A DNA stretch of 64,000 nt from JADKFD01 sp050250665 (GTDB taxonomy: Bacteria > Pseudomonadota > Gammaproteobacteria > Xanthomonadales > SZUA-5). Of the stretch, positions 63,803 through 64,000 are shown piece after piece. Numbering within the stretch: position 1 is the stretch's first letter; every line of letters starts with the position of its first letter. The notes beneath the pieces were generated by a model. It had not been told where the DNA came from. It ran no database searches and saw only the letters and a program-made list of their open reading frames with translations. The position numbers and the translations under genes are program-made. The stretch lies in assembly GCA_050250665.1 (NCBI GenBank), contig JBFWOF010000006.1, positions 78,286 through 142,285 on the forward strand, read 5' to 3'.

Positions 63803-64000
63803 CTATATCAGCTCGGCCGCCGCGCGCAGAAACGATGCAGTCTGGGGCAGCCCATTGCGTTCGATCGCGTCAGCGAAAGCCTCTGGCGTCATCGTTGGGT
63901 TGCACAAGCGTGCGCGCATTTTCTTGAATGCCGGTAGCACGCGCAGGGGATCCAGATCCAACTGCGCGATCAGGAATGCATCGGGGTGCAAAACTTCGAT
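63803..64000 (-). CDS. PIN-domain toxin-like protein, C-terminal end only
   Basis: The frame is open to the window edge, so the N-terminus lies outside. The visible 65 residues begin IEVLHPDAFLIAQLDLDPLR, then FKKMRARLCNPTMTPEAFAD and GLPQTASFLRAAAELI. This matches the end of VapC-like PIN proteins (PDxFLxxL … P … L…xxLPxFxxxL). PIN toxins are metal-dependent RNases. The catalytic Asp residues lie in the missing part, so activity cannot be judged. Confidence 0.6.
   Translation of the reverse strand: MEVLHPDAFLIAQLDLDPLRVLPAFKKMRARLCNPTMTPEAFADAIERNGLPQTASFLRAAAELI

Overview
The window looks like chromosome from a GC-rich gammaproteobacterium of the Xanthomonadales/Lysobacterales type. The reasons are the order ubiK–comM, an ECF sigma factor joined to a TPR-bearing Ser/Thr kinase, many secreted repeat proteins (delta-60, LamG, Calx-beta), C-terminal 'xFxxGFE' tails, and dispersed palindromic repeats. 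The assignment is by gene content and style, not by a marker gene.

Chromosomal part, 1–35186: a delta-60 repeat protein cut by the window edge; a membrane-anchored TPR protein; a secreted papain-like cysteine peptidase; a large LamG protein; a universal stress protein between two gene remnants (FG-GAP protein and P-type ATPase); an ECF sigma–kinase–secreted protein operon (10192–15191); two linked unknown genes (15439–17001); a zinc-ribbon/TPR protein; a fic gene whose catalytic core has been lost and replaced by an inverted repeat pair; a 1208-residue HIT–PLD–SF2 helicase–DUF3427 protein (19861–23487), probably a defence or repair enzyme; an Hsp70–TPR protein; a tRNA with anticodon CAT; a UPF0149 protein overlapping xthA; an aldehyde dehydrogenase; and a Calx-beta surface protein. 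Several dispersed repeats lie between these genes.

Mobile element, 35187–62078: a 26.9-kb Tn7-like transposon sits inside comM. The two halves of comM lie at 34531–35186 and 62079–62924. They rejoin in frame into one 498-codon reading frame when the element and one copy of the 5-bp target duplication (ACCGG) are removed. The transposition genes run tnsA, tnsB, tnsC (frameshifted), tniQ/tnsD and a tnsE-like gene (35247–41827). After a scrap of an IS3 transposase comes cargo 1 (42655–48373), a tightly packed amino-acid-like cassette: cysteine synthase-like PLP enzyme, serine acetyltransferase-like enzyme with an extra C-terminal domain, CysN/EF-1alpha-like GTPase, AlaX-type tRNA editing protein, MalY/PatB-type C–S lyase, and a small protein. 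I do not recognise this as a described system.

Cargo 2 (48995–59509) is a six-gene block resembling an Ssp-type DNA phosphorothioation system: DUF4007 protein, large P-loop ATPase, PP-loop sulfur-transfer enzyme and cysteine desulfurase. It is followed by a double-GHKL ATPase and a receiver-domain protein in the place where a PT-sensing effector would be expected. The known partners SspE and SspFGH are not present in the window. Near the right end lie an AbiEii remnant, an XRE regulator and two unknown genes.

Beyond the element the chromosome resumes with comM (5' half), ubiK and a truncated PIN-domain gene. Positions and motifs are read from the sequence; family names are by recognition without database searches.
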